Below, piece after piece: positions 35,245-43,732 of a stretch of 64,000 nt of DNA. Under the pieces are notes generated by a model that saw nothing but the letters and a program-made list of their open reading frames with translations, was not told the DNA's origin and did not search any database. The stretch is taken from NCBI RefSeq assembly GCF_026013645.1, contig NZ_CP110224.1, positions 372,001-436,000 on the forward strand, in the 5' to 3' direction. The DNA comes from Virgibacillus natechei. GTDB lineage: Bacteria > Bacillota > Bacilli > Bacillales > Amphibacillaceae. The stretch's first letter is position 1. Every line of letters begins with the position of its first letter. Position numbers and translations under genes: made by a program.

Positions 35245-35287
35245 TGTGACATTTTTAACAGTTTTCAATAGAAGAGTCTGATAGAAT
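35245..35287 (+). promoter_or_regulatory. Fnr-type promoter of the moaA operon
   Basis: TGTGA-N6-TAACA (35245-35260; one mismatch to TCACA) is centred 29.5 bp before TAGAAT (35282-35287). Predicted start 35294. It ties cofactor synthesis to the same signal as nitrate reductase. Confidence 0.8.
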
Positions 35288-35319
35288 GGAAAAAAGATAT
35301 AAATAGGAGAGGTTATTCC

Positions 35320-36330
35320 GTGTCTATGTTAACTGACAAACTGGGTCGTCCACTGCAGGATCTTCGGATTTCGGTGACAGACCGTTGTAATTTTAGATGT
35401 ACGTACTGCATGCCAAAGGAAATATTCGGCAAGGATTATGCGTTTATGCCGAAAGATCATCTGTTAAATTTTGAGGAAATTAAACGGTTAGGGAAAATCT
35501 TTGTTCAACTTGGAGTGAAAAAAATCCGCTTAACTGGCGGGGAACCCTTGTTACGAAAGGATTTACCGATTTTGATCGAAAAGTTGGCAGCAATCGATGG
35601 GCTGGAGGATATCGGACTAACGACAAATGCCTCCCTTCTCGCCAATATGGCACAAAAGTTAAAAGATGCCGGGCTAAAGCGGGTGAATGTTAGCCTGGAC
35701 GCTTTAGATAATACATTATTTCAATCGATTAATGATAGTGGTGTGAATACAGAACGCGTGTTAAAAGGAATGAAGAAGGCCCAGGAAGTTGGACTCGAAG
35801 TAAAAGTGAATATGGTCGTAAAAAAAGGAATGAATGATGAGGAAATTATTCCAATGGCCAAATACTTTAAAGAACAGGGAATGACGTTACGCTATATCGA
35901 ATTTATGGACGTCGGTCAGACAAATGGCTGGGATTTTAGTAAGGTTATTACGAAAAAAGAAATGTTCCAGGAGCTTTCCAATCATTTCGAATTAGAACCT
36001 GTAGATCCAGATTATCTAGGGGAAGTGGCCAAACGATACCGTTATAAAGGTACAAATACGGAAGTTGGTTTTATTACATCGGTGTCTGAATCATTTTGTT
36101 CCACTTGTACGCGAGCAAGAATTGCAGCAGACGGGAAACTTTATACTTGTTTGTTTGCTGGGGACGGCTTTGATTTAAGGGAAATAGTAAGATCTGACGC
36201 TACTGATGAAACGATTAAGGCCGCTATTGTACCAACATGGAAAAAGCGAACCGACCGCTATTCCGATGAACGTACAGAGGAAACAGCGAAAAACAGAAAA
36301 AAGATAGAGATGTCTTATATTGGGGGCTAG
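35320..36330 (+). CDS. moaA: GTP 3',8-cyclase MoaA
   Basis: Radical-SAM enzyme for the first step of molybdopterin synthesis, 336 residues. The SAM cluster is Cys23-x3-Cys27-x2-Cys30; the C-terminal cluster is CSTC with a third cysteine in YTCLF. The C-terminal GG needed for activity is present (YIGG). GTG start after AGGAGAGG. First gene of moaA-moeB-moeA-moaE-moaD-mobB behind an Fnr box. Confidence 0.97.
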   Translation: MSMLTDKLGRPLQDLRISVTDRCNFRCTYCMPKEIFGKDYAFMPKDHLLNFEEIKRLGKIFVQLGVKKIRLTGGEPLLRKDLPILIEKLAAIDGLEDIGLTTNASLLANMAQKLKDAGLKRVNVSLDALDNTLFQSINDSGVNTERVLKGMKKAQEVGLEVKVNMVVKKGMNDEEIIPMAKYFKEQGMTLRYIEFMDVGQTNGWDFSKVITKKEMFQELSNHFELEPVDPDYLGEVAKRYRYKGTNTEVGFITSVSESFCSTCTRARIAADGKLYTCLFAGDGFDLREIVRSDATDETIKAAIVPTWKKRTDRYSDERTEETAKNRKKIEMSYIGG

Positions 36331-36366
36331 TCGCTATCATTTCATTTCGGGGAGGATATAAAGACA

Positions 36367-37377
36367 ATGAAAGATCGATATTCCCGTCAAACGCTTTTCA
36401 AACCAATCGGTGAAGAGGGCCAGCGTAAAATTGGACAGAAGCATGTCCTCATTGTCGGCTGTGGTGCTTTAGGGTCACCGAATGCTGAAAATTTGGTGCG
36501 TGCCGGTATTGGAAAACTAACGATTATTGATCGCGATTATGTAGAGGTTAGCAATTTGCAGAGGCAGCAATTGTTTACGGAAAAAGATGCGATCGATCAA
36601 ATGCCGAAAGCAATCGCTGCAAAAAAGCGATTAACCGCTATTAATTCAAGTGTGCAAATTAAAGCGCATGTCATGGATGCAACAAGCCAGTCCCTAACAC
36701 CGCTTTTAGAAGATGTGGATCTCGTAATAGATGCTACCGATAATTTTGATATTCGTTTTTTGATGAATGATCTGCTGCAGAAAGTGGCTATTCCCTGGAT
36801 TTTCGGTTCCTGTGTGGGTAGTACGGGAATGAGTTATACGATTTTACCAAAGGAAACACCTTGCCTGCAGTGCTTACTGGATACGATTCCTGTCTCGGGT
36901 GCGACCTGTGACTCTGTAGGGATTATTTCTCCGGCCGTGCAAATGGTTGTGGCGCACCAATCGACAGAAGTACTAAAGCTGCTGGTGGAAGATGAGGATG
37001 CTCTAAGAACAAGGCTTGTAACGTTTGATCTTTGGAACAACCATTACCAAACGGTTAATGTGGAGCGCGCAAAGAAAAGAGAATGTCCCACCTGTGGCGT
37101 TGAACCGATCTATACATATCTAACCTATGAGGCGCAGACGAAAATGGAAATACTATGTGGCAGAAACACGGTACAAATTCGCCCAAACCGGGAAGTTTAT
37201 CTGGAAGAATTGGCCGATCGTCTGCAAAAAATAGGTCCTGTAAAAAGAAATGGCTTTTTACTATCCATGGAGTATCAATCCTGTCGAATCGTGTTTTTCC
37301 ATGATGGCAGAGCACTGATTCATGGAACAAATTCTATCGAAAAAGCGAAAAGTGTCTATTATCAATTGGTAGGATAG
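36367..37377 (+). CDS. moeB: Molybdopterin-synthase adenylyltransferase MoeB/ThiF family
   Basis: Activates the MoaD C-terminus by adenylation; 336 residues. The nucleotide-binding GCGALGSP is at about 31-38, the catalytic-type cysteine lies in SGATCDSVG, and zinc cysteines in CLQC and CPTC. A C-terminal extension of about 80 residues follows the E1 core, but no rhodanese active-site loop is evident. Close homologues act on ThiS, so a dual role cannot be excluded. ATG follows GGGGAGG. Confidence 0.92.
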   Translation: MKDRYSRQTLFKPIGEEGQRKIGQKHVLIVGCGALGSPNAENLVRAGIGKLTIIDRDYVEVSNLQRQQLFTEKDAIDQMPKAIAAKKRLTAINSSVQIKAHVMDATSQSLTPLLEDVDLVIDATDNFDIRFLMNDLLQKVAIPWIFGSCVGSTGMSYTILPKETPCLQCLLDTIPVSGATCDSVGIISPAVQMVVAHQSTEVLKLLVEDEDALRTRLVTFDLWNNHYQTVNVERAKKRECPTCGVEPIYTYLTYEAQTKMEILCGRNTVQIRPNREVYLEELADRLQKIGPVKRNGFLLSMEYQSCRIVFFHDGRALIHGTNSIEKAKSVYYQLVG

Positions 37378-37389
37378 GAGGGAAATATA

Positions 37390-38700
37390 TTGGTAGAGCG
37401 ACGGAAACCAATTAAGGTAGATGAAGCAATCATAAGAGTGATGGAATATGCGGAAGCAGGCAGTGTTCAGCATGTGCCTATCGAAGAAAGCTATGGACAT
37501 TTTCTTGGGGAGGATTTAGTTGCCGATCATCCTGTACCTCCTTTTGACCGGTCGCCTTACGATGGTTTTGCGATTCGGTCAACCGATACAGCAACAGCTG
37601 CCAGTAATAATCCAGTTTTAGTTGAAGTGATTGGCGAAATTGGAGCAGGAAGCCTTTTTGAACAACCAGTTGGTAGAATGCAGGCTGTTCGAATTATGAC
37701 AGGTGCCCAGATCCCTGAGACCTGCGATGCGGTTGTCATGTTTGAATCTGTGAAAGAGATGGATGTAGACGGGAAAAAGATGATTCGAGTCAAACGCAGA
37801 TTCAAGGCCGGAGACAATGTTTCATTTACAGGGGAAGATACGAATCAAGGAGAGATCCTCGCGTATAAAGGTACCTCTATTAACCCAGGTATTGTTGCGT
37901 TACTAGCCACCTTTGGCTATAAAAATGTTCCTGTCAGTAAAAAGCCGAAAGTCGGAATAATTGCTACAGGCAGTGAGTTATTAGAAGTGGATCAGGAAAT
38001 ACAGCCAGGCAAAATTAGAAACAGCAATGCTTATATGGTCTATGCACAAGTCGAACGCGCCGGTGGAGAACCCGTTTACTTTGGACAATTTAGTGATGAT
38101 TTCGAGACCTGCTTTGAACAGGTAACGGACACCTTGGAAAAAGTGGACATTTTAATCACAACCGGCGGAGTTTCGGTTGGGGATTACGATTATCTACCGG
38201 ACATTTATGAAAAAATGAATGCCAATGTGTTATTTAATAAAGTAGGTATGCGCCCTGGGAGTGTAACAACGGTTGCAGAGAAGGAAGGCAAACTATTATT
38301 TGGCTTATCAGGAAATCCATCTGCGTGTTACGTCGGATTTGAGCTTTTCACGCGTCCGATTATTCGAACATTCCTACACGCATCCCGTCCGATTTCGAAA
38401 AAGGAAATTGCGATATTAGGTGCTGATTTTCCAAAGCCAAACCCGTTTGATCGGTTCGTGAGGGGCTCTCTATCGTATACCCACGGGAAACTTGTAGCAA
38501 CTCCGGTTGGGTTAGATAAATCAAGTGTTGTCTCCTCATTAGGGGAAGCGAATATCCTCATTGTCTTACCTAGTGGTACAAGAGGCTATAAACAAGGGAT
38601 GGAAGTTTCCGTTATTTTATTGGAGGATCAAGAAGGTGCAACGTTAGAGGCTGTTGTCGATAAGGAAGGTATGAAGAAAGGGAGCATGAGCCATGGCTAA
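37390..38700 (+). CDS. moeA: Molybdopterin molybdotransferase MoeA
   Basis: Inserts molybdate into adenylylated molybdopterin; 436 residues in the four-domain MoeA layout. Motifs include PPFDRSPYDGFAIR, TGAQIPETCDAVVMFE, TTGGVSVGDYDYL and GLSGNPSACYVGFELF. TTG start 37390 after TAGGAGGG. The 3' end overlaps moaE by 8 bp. No truncation. Confidence 0.96.
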   Translation: MVERRKPIKVDEAIIRVMEYAEAGSVQHVPIEESYGHFLGEDLVADHPVPPFDRSPYDGFAIRSTDTATAASNNPVLVEVIGEIGAGSLFEQPVGRMQAVRIMTGAQIPETCDAVVMFESVKEMDVDGKKMIRVKRRFKAGDNVSFTGEDTNQGEILAYKGTSINPGIVALLATFGYKNVPVSKKPKVGIIATGSELLEVDQEIQPGKIRNSNAYMVYAQVERAGGEPVYFGQFSDDFETCFEQVTDTLEKVDILITTGGVSVGDYDYLPDIYEKMNANVLFNKVGMRPGSVTTVAEKEGKLLFGLSGNPSACYVGFELFTRPIIRTFLHASRPISKKEIAILGADFPKPNPFDRFVRGSLSYTHGKLVATPVGLDKSSVVSSLGEANILIVLPSGTRGYKQGMEVSVILLEDQEGATLEAVVDKEGMKKGSMSHG

Positions 38701-39166
38701 TACGCTTTTTGAAATTACGGAGGAACCGGTACAGGTGGAACACTTAATCCAAAAGGTGGAGCGAAGAGAAGCTGGTGCTATAACGACATTTATTGGAGCA
38801 GTAAGAGAGTGGACAAATGGGAAAAGAACCATCTATCTGGCCTATGAAGCTTACGAGCCCATGGCAGTTAAAATGCTGGCGCAGATTGGAGAAGAGGTTC
38901 AGTCTAAGTGGCCAGATACAGAAATCGCGATTACCCATCGCATCGGTGAATTATCTATTTCTGATGTGGCCGTTGCTATTGCTGTTTCTGCTCCACACCG
39001 GAAGGCAGCATATGAAGCAAACGAGTATGCAATTGAGCGAATTAAACAGATTGTACCCATTTGGAAAAAAGAACATTGGGAAGATGGGGAAACATGGATT
39101 GGGGATCAGCTGGAAAATGTACCATATCCAAAAGGAAAACCAAAAATGGAGGGTGTTGAATGGTAA
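38693..39166 (+). CDS. moaE: Molybdopterin synthase catalytic subunit MoaE
   Basis: Large subunit that converts cyclic pyranopterin phosphate to molybdopterin; 157 residues. Conserved ITTFIGAVREWTNGK, YEAYEPMA, HRIGEL and the lysine-bearing PIWKKEHWEDG are present. ATG within the moeA end; stop overlaps moaD by 7 bp. Confidence 0.96.
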   Translation: MANTLFEITEEPVQVEHLIQKVERREAGAITTFIGAVREWTNGKRTIYLAYEAYEPMAVKMLAQIGEEVQSKWPDTEIAITHRIGELSISDVAVAIAVSAPHRKAAYEANEYAIERIKQIVPIWKKEHWEDGETWIGDQLENVPYPKGKPKMEGVEW

Positions 39167-39393
39167 CCATTTTATTATTTGCCCAGTTACAAGAAGATGT
39201 TGGACAGAACCGACTTGAACTTGAGTTGGAACAAACTACTGTTACGAAGTTAAAAGAAACCTTACAGGAAAAATTTAATCTCACGCAGCTGGGTCAGGTG
39301 ATGACAGCAATAAATGAAGAGTACGCATTGAATGATGATCTGGTGAATCCTGGTGATACGGTCGCATTTATACCGCCTGTAAGTGGTGGGTAA
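39160..39393 (+). CDS. moaD: Molybdopterin synthase sulfur carrier subunit MoaD
   Basis: Ubiquitin-fold carrier of 77 residues ending in the required di-glycine (FIPPVSGG). Begins with MVTILLFAQLQEDVG and overlaps moaE, as expected for the MoaE-MoaD heterotetramer. The C-terminal glycine is activated by MoeB. Confidence 0.95.
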   Translation: MVTILLFAQLQEDVGQNRLELELEQTTVTKLKETLQEKFNLTQLGQVMTAINEEYALNDDLVNPGDTVAFIPPVSGG

Positions 39394-39408
39394 ATGGGTG
39401 CTGTATAG

Positions 39409-39900
39409 ATGGAAATTATCCAAATAGTCGGGTATAAAAACAGCGGCAAAACGACGCTTGCAAAAGCATTAATTGAAACGCTCGCAAATCAGGGGAGTAG
39501 GGTAGCTTCTCTTAAACATCACGGACATGGCGGAGTTCCTTTAGGTATAGAGGAAACCGATAGTGCAAAGCACAGACGAGCCGGGGCTGTTCTATCAGGT
39601 GTGGAAGGTGACGGTTTATTCCAGGTTTCCAATCAACAGCCCTGGGCTATGGAAGAAATGCTAGCAATCTATCAGCTAAAGAATATAGAAGTAGTAATCA
39701 TGGAAGGCTTTAAGAAACAAAGTTATAAAAAGGTCGTTTTAGTAAGAAAGGAAGAAGACCTTCCGTTATTAGAAGAGCTAACGAATATAAAAGCAGTACT
39801 AACACCACTGGAATTAGAACAGGAAAGCTATCCCTATCCGATTTTTAACAGAACAGAGATGGAAGTGTTGGTTGACTGGATTGTTGCGAGGCTAATTTAA
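39409..39900 (+). CDS. mobB: Molybdopterin-guanine dinucleotide biosynthesis protein MobB
   Basis: Small GTP-binding protein of 163 residues that assists MobA. Walker A GYKNSGKTTL is at 8-17; VIMEGFKKQ matches the later family motif. It is the last gene of the six-gene cofactor operon. Its partner mobA lies across the fnr gene at 40924. Confidence 0.94.
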   Translation: MEIIQIVGYKNSGKTTLAKALIETLANQGSRVASLKHHGHGGVPLGIEETDSAKHRRAGAVLSGVEGDGLFQVSNQQPWAMEEMLAIYQLKNIEVVIMEGFKKQSYKKVVLVRKEEDLPLLEELTNIKAVLTPLELEQESYPYPIFNRTEMEVLVDWIVARLI

Positions 39901-39911
39901 TTAGAAAAATT

Positions 39912-39940
39912 GGCATTCACCAATCCTTTAGGCGAATGCC
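39912..39940 (-). terminator. Hairpin between mobB and fnr, oriented for fnr
   Basis: GGCATTCACC / GGCGAATGCC with a 9-base loop. On the minus strand it is followed by AATTTTTC, so it best serves as the fnr terminator. The rest of 39941-40065 contains a short fragment (CTATCTGCTAAATAAGG, about 40024) of the tandem-hairpin leader element. Confidence 0.65.
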
Positions 39941-40065
39941 CTAGTCCTCACTTATACTTTTGTATGAAAACGATCCACTTTCATGGGGAATGTAGCGATG
40001 TGAAGTGGAGCCATGTTGGTTTCCTATCTGCTAAATAAGGGGGATTTCCCATGCCTTGCATTTGC

Positions 40066-40785
40066 TTAATCAATATTACAGATCTCGATCGGGCAGTGTT
40101 CACAGCCAATTTCATCTCTCAGAAATTGCATGTCCTTTATAAAAATTTTGCCAGATTTATTCATTGAAATAACATCTTGTTTTCTAAGGTCGACTAGCAT
40201 CCGGTTAGCACTTTCGCGGGTGGCGGCGCAAAACGCTGCCAACTCCTGATTGGTTAATGCCATATCAATTAAAACACCATTATTCTGTTCAATTCCGTAA
40301 CTATTTGATAAACGGATGAGCGTCGAATAGAGGGCACCTTTTTTTCCATTTAAAAGCAGGTCTCTAATCTTGTATTGGAATTTTCTCATTTGGTTGCTTA
40401 CCCATTTCATAAATTCAAAGGTAAGTGCACTATTTTGCATTAATTCGTGTTCTAATTTATCTTTATTAATGGCAAGGACTTCACCCGATTTTAATACTTT
40501 CGCATTGAGTAAGTATATTGGGTTATCGCTGAATAAGGTTAGTTCGCCGACAACGTCATCGTTTTTGCAAATTCGCAGGGTCAACTCTTTTCCGTCTTCA
40601 CCAAGCTTGCCGATTTGTACCAGCCCAGATTTCACCAAATAAATGTCGTGAGCTTCCATACCTTCTTGGAAAAGAAAGGTATCCTTACGAATTTTTTTAG
40701 TTGTACCGATAGAGTCCAACAAGGCATGCAGTTCGTTGGATAGTAATTCCTCATGACGGTTTTTTGTTAGTAGACTTGCTTGCAT
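40066..40785 (-). CDS. fnr: Oxygen-responsive regulator Fnr, Bacillus type
   Basis: Crp/Fnr regulator of 239 residues. The C-terminus ends GCEHCPIEICNID, a C-x2-C-x4-C cluster like the [4Fe-4S] site of B. subtilis Fnr, which is C-terminal unlike that of E. coli. The recognition helix TRESANRML has the R-E-x3-R pattern of Crp, which reads TGTGA. It is thus the likely activator at the TGTGA-N6-TCACA boxes of nar, ric, moaA and the cytochrome b operon. ATG 40785 follows AAAGGAG with 8-bp spacing; the longer frame would start in the divergent promoter region. Embedded between two cofactor gene groups. Confidence 0.95.
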   Translation of the reverse strand: MQASLLTKNRHEELLSNELHALLDSIGTTKKIRKDTFLFQEGMEAHDIYLVKSGLVQIGKLGEDGKELTLRICKNDDVVGELTLFSDNPIYLLNAKVLKSGEVLAINKDKLEHELMQNSALTFEFMKWVSNQMRKFQYKIRDLLLNGKKGALYSTLIRLSNSYGIEQNNGVLIDMALTNQELAAFCAATRESANRMLVDLRKQDVISMNKSGKIFIKDMQFLRDEIGCEHCPIEICNID

Positions 40786-40923
40786 CGAATTAACTCCTTT
40801 CATTTTAGGAGATCCATTATCGAACGTATAAGTCAATTGTACCATTCGAATCATTATATTGTAAGCCTAATAATTACAGTATTATGACTTTTTAGTTTAA
40901 AATAAAGGTTAGGAGCCATGGAA

Positions 40924-41502
40924 ATGACAGGAAAAATACAGGGCGTAATTCTCGCTGGAGGAATGTCAAGGCGATTTGGTTCACCAAAAGCCTTCGCCGA
41001 AAAAGACGGTATTCCATTTTATCAGTATTCAATTGACGCATTGAAACCCTTTGTTAATTCGATTATCATTGTGACGAATCCTAGGCTGAAGCATTTGTTT
41101 AAGCAAGAAGATGAAAGCATGAAAGTGGTAAATGATCTGGACAATTATCGAGGGGAAGGGCCGCTTGCTGGCATTTATACAGCAATGGAAACCAGCAATG
41201 CAGCGTGGTATATTGTTACTCCTATTGACGTTCCATTTATGGAAACGCGCGTGATAAACGAGCTTGTCTATCACATCGATGCAGATGTAGATGCTATTAT
41301 CCCTATCGTCTCCGGAAAGATGCAGCCACTTATTTCCATCTTCCATCATTCGATAAAAGAAGTGATTAAAAGTCAGTTGGATAACGGGGAGCGATCCGTA
41401 GATCAACTGCTGAAACGGTGTAAGGTGAATTATGTACCGATGGATGGCGAAAAAGCCTTTATCAATATAAACCACCAATCGGATTATCAAAAGTTTTTAT
41501 AG
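40924..41502 (+). CDS. mobA: Molybdenum cofactor guanylyltransferase MobA
   Basis: Attaches GMP to molybdopterin to make MGD, required by NarG and FdhA; about 192 residues. The GTP-binding signature LAGGMSRRFGSPKAF is at the N-terminus, and TPIDVPF carries the metal-binding Asp. ATG 40924 is 9 bases after AGGAG; ATG 40918 is too close to it. First gene of mobA-moaB-modA-modB, divergent from fnr. Confidence 0.95.
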   Translation: MTGKIQGVILAGGMSRRFGSPKAFAEKDGIPFYQYSIDALKPFVNSIIIVTNPRLKHLFKQEDESMKVVNDLDNYRGEGPLAGIYTAMETSNAAWYIVTPIDVPFMETRVINELVYHIDADVDAIIPIVSGKMQPLISIFHHSIKEVIKSQLDNGERSVDQLLKRCKVNYVPMDGEKAFININHQSDYQKFL

Positions 41503-41518
41503 GTAGGAGGGGATCATT

Positions 41519-42046
41519 GTGGTAAACGATCATCAAAAGAGCACCCCTGTAAACTGTGCCGTTGTAACGGTCAGTGATACTAGAAATAAAGAGACGGATA
41601 AAAGCGGCAAGTTGATTATGGAGTTACTCACTGATTCAAATCACCAGGTTAAGATGTATGAAATCGTTCCTGATGATGAAGCGACTATTAGGCAGACAGT
41701 TGAAAATGCGATCACCAATCAGGCCATTGAAGCGGTGATTGTAAATGGGGGAACGGGAATTTCTTACCGGGATGTTACGATCGAGTCGATTCAGCAGTTA
41801 TTTGATAAAGAGTTACCAGGATTCGGTGAATTGTTTCGCTATCTGAGCTATCAATTCGATATTGGAACGGCCAGCATGCTCACCCGAGCAATCTGCGGTG
41901 TGGCAAATAACCGGGTCATTTTTTCCACACCTGGTTCTTCAGGTGCGGTGAAATTGGCGATGGAAAAGCTTATTCTGCCTGAGCTTGGGCATACCGTTAC
42001 AGAAATAAATAAAGATTTACCTAACCAAAGGGATGAAAGGCATTGA
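41519..42046 (+). CDS. moaB: Molybdenum cofactor biosynthesis protein MoaB
   Basis: MogA/MoaB family molybdopterin adenylyltransferase, 175 residues. The family motifs NGGTGISYRDVTIESI and TPGSSGAVKLAM are present. GTG start after TAGGAGGGG. It supplies the adenylated substrate for MoeA. Stop overlaps the modA start by 4 bp. Confidence 0.94.
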   Translation: MVNDHQKSTPVNCAVVTVSDTRNKETDKSGKLIMELLTDSNHQVKMYEIVPDDEATIRQTVENAITNQAIEAVIVNGGTGISYRDVTIESIQQLFDKELPGFGELFRYLSYQFDIGTASMLTRAICGVANNRVIFSTPGSSGAVKLAMEKLILPELGHTVTEINKDLPNQRDERH

Positions 42047-42822
42047 AAATCATAAAATGTTTTAGTTTGCTAGCCCTTCTCGTTGTTGCAGGATGTGGAC
42101 AAGCCTCTGAGGCTAATAATACGACCACAAAGCTAACCGTTTCAGCAGCTTCTAGTATGATGGAGAGTCTCATGGAGGTAAAAGAAATAGTTGAAGCGGA
42201 ATATCCTGCAATTGAGATTACATATAATTTTGGCGGGTCAGGAACATTACGCAGGCAAATCGAGCAGGGTGCCCCAATCGATTTGTTCTTTTCAGCTTCT
42301 AAAAGGGATTATGAAGCATTGAAGGGAGAAGGCTTAATTAGAAATGGATCTGCTATTCTTGAAAATAAATTAGTAATGATTACATCTGATCAGGTGCCGC
42401 TTGATTCGGTTGAGGAATTTTTCCAGTCTGATAAAAAAATGGCTATAGGCACGCCAGTTGCAGTACCCGCGGGGACGTATTCCCAACAGGCACTTGAAGA
42501 AATGGGTATGTGGGAGAAACTTGAAGATCGGCTTATATTTACAAAAGATGTACAGCAAGTGCTTACCTATGTCGAAGAAGGGAATGTAGATGTAGGGATG
42601 GTTTACTTGAGTGACGTGCGTGGAGTGGAAAATATAGAGGTATTAGAAGTCGTTGATCCCAATTACCATCCGCCTATTGAGTATTTTGCAGCATCCATCC
42701 AAAATGGAGATGATCAAAAGGTTGAAGCGATAGAAACATTTTATGACTATGTGCAAAGTGATAAAAGTATGAAGCTTTTCGAACGTTATGGCTTCCAAAC
42801 AACGAGCAGGGAGAATGAATAA
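42043..42822 (+). CDS. modA: Molybdate ABC transporter substrate-binding lipoprotein ModA
   Basis: Extracytoplasmic molybdate-binding lipoprotein of 259 residues. Signal peptide with lipobox LVVAGC (Cys about residue 19), then LTVSAASSMMESL, GGSGTLRRQIEQGAPIDLFFSAS and the rest of the type II binding fold. TTG start inside the moaB stop; stop overlaps modB by 1 bp. Confidence 0.95.
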   Translation: MKIIKCFSLLALLVVAGCGQASEANNTTTKLTVSAASSMMESLMEVKEIVEAEYPAIEITYNFGGSGTLRRQIEQGAPIDLFFSASKRDYEALKGEGLIRNGSAILENKLVMITSDQVPLDSVEEFFQSDKKMAIGTPVAVPAGTYSQQALEEMGMWEKLEDRLIFTKDVQQVLTYVEEGNVDVGMVYLSDVRGVENIEVLEVVDPNYHPPIEYFAASIQNGDDQKVEAIETFYDYVQSDKSMKLFERYGFQTTSRENE

Positions 42823-43484
42823 TGGAATGGTCTTGGTTTCCGGTACAGCTTTCTTTTCTTGTAGCTACCGCAGCAACAGTGATTACTTTTTTCTTAGCAA
42901 TACTTGCGGCACATTGGATGGTAGCGAAGAAGGTTAAAGGAAGGGCGATTATTGAAACCATCTTCTTTCTGCCACTTGTGTTGCCGCCGACCGTAATAGG
43001 TTTTATGTTAATCATTATCTTTGGTAATAACAGTTTTGTCGGACAAGCGATCGAAAAGCTTACCGGGAACAGTGTATTATTTACGGTTTCTGCTGCAGTT
43101 ATAGCTGCTGCTGTAGTAGCTTTTCCATTAATGTACCAATCACTAAAAACGGGTTTTTTATCTGTAGATACTAATATTTTGGGAGCTGCGAAAGTCGATG
43201 GGGCGACTGAATGGAAGTTACTCGTATTAATTACCATTCCTTTAGCCTTTCGTTCCATTGTAACAGGAGTGGTGTTAAGCTTTACAAGAGCATTTGGTGA
43301 ATTTGGTGCAACCCTGATGTTTGCGGGAAATATACCAGGGAGTACCCAAACGATTCCCACCGCAATCTATATGGCTATCGAATCCGGACAGACAGACATA
43401 GCTTGGTATTATGTTTTGATTAGTATCGGTTTTTCGTTTGTTCTTTTATTGATTATTAATCAGACGAGAGGGAAAAGAGGTTAA
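42822..43484 (+). CDS. modB: Molybdate ABC transporter permease ModB
   Basis: Inner-membrane permease of 220 residues with about five to six helices. The cytoplasmic loop that contacts the ATPase reads DGATEWKLLVLITIPLAFRSI. No modC ATPase gene follows; the next gene is a peptidase. B. subtilis also has modAB (yvgLM) without a linked modC, so an ATPase encoded elsewhere is presumably shared. Confidence 0.95.
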   Translation: MEWSWFPVQLSFLVATAATVITFFLAILAAHWMVAKKVKGRAIIETIFFLPLVLPPTVIGFMLIIIFGNNSFVGQAIEKLTGNSVLFTVSAAVIAAAVVAFPLMYQSLKTGFLSVDTNILGAAKVDGATEWKLLVLITIPLAFRSIVTGVVLSFTRAFGEFGATLMFAGNIPGSTQTIPTAIYMAIESGQTDIAWYYVLISIGFSFVLLLIINQTRGKRG

Positions 43485-43645
43485 GTTGCCGGGGAGCTAG
43501 GCTAAACCCATTGTAATGGGAACGAGCGCGGAATAAACGTGTGTGATCGCGGGACAAACGATTTTAATACTGTATTTTACATTCTTTGCATATTTCTCAA
43601 ATGAAGGCGTGTCGACACTTTCGAAATGCCTTTTGTTAAGAAATA

Positions 43646-43698
43646 AGTATTCATTTTTGCATTACAAAATAAGCACAATATCATGGCCCATGAATACT
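43646..43698. repeat. Inverted repeat upstream of the S66 peptidase gene
   Basis: AGTATTCAT and ATGAATACT, 9-bp perfect arms separated by 35 bp. It may be an operator pair or a hairpin; function unknown. A smaller CCCATTGTAATGGG hairpin lies at about 43508. Confidence 0.35.
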
Positions 43699-43732
43699 AT
43701 AAATTGATATTTATTTATGGGAGGTGTACGTG

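Noticed and set aside
35186..35319. Moco riboswitch upstream of moaA
   Set aside because: The predicted leader after the Fnr promoter is only about 26 nt, too short, and no conserved riboswitch core was seen.
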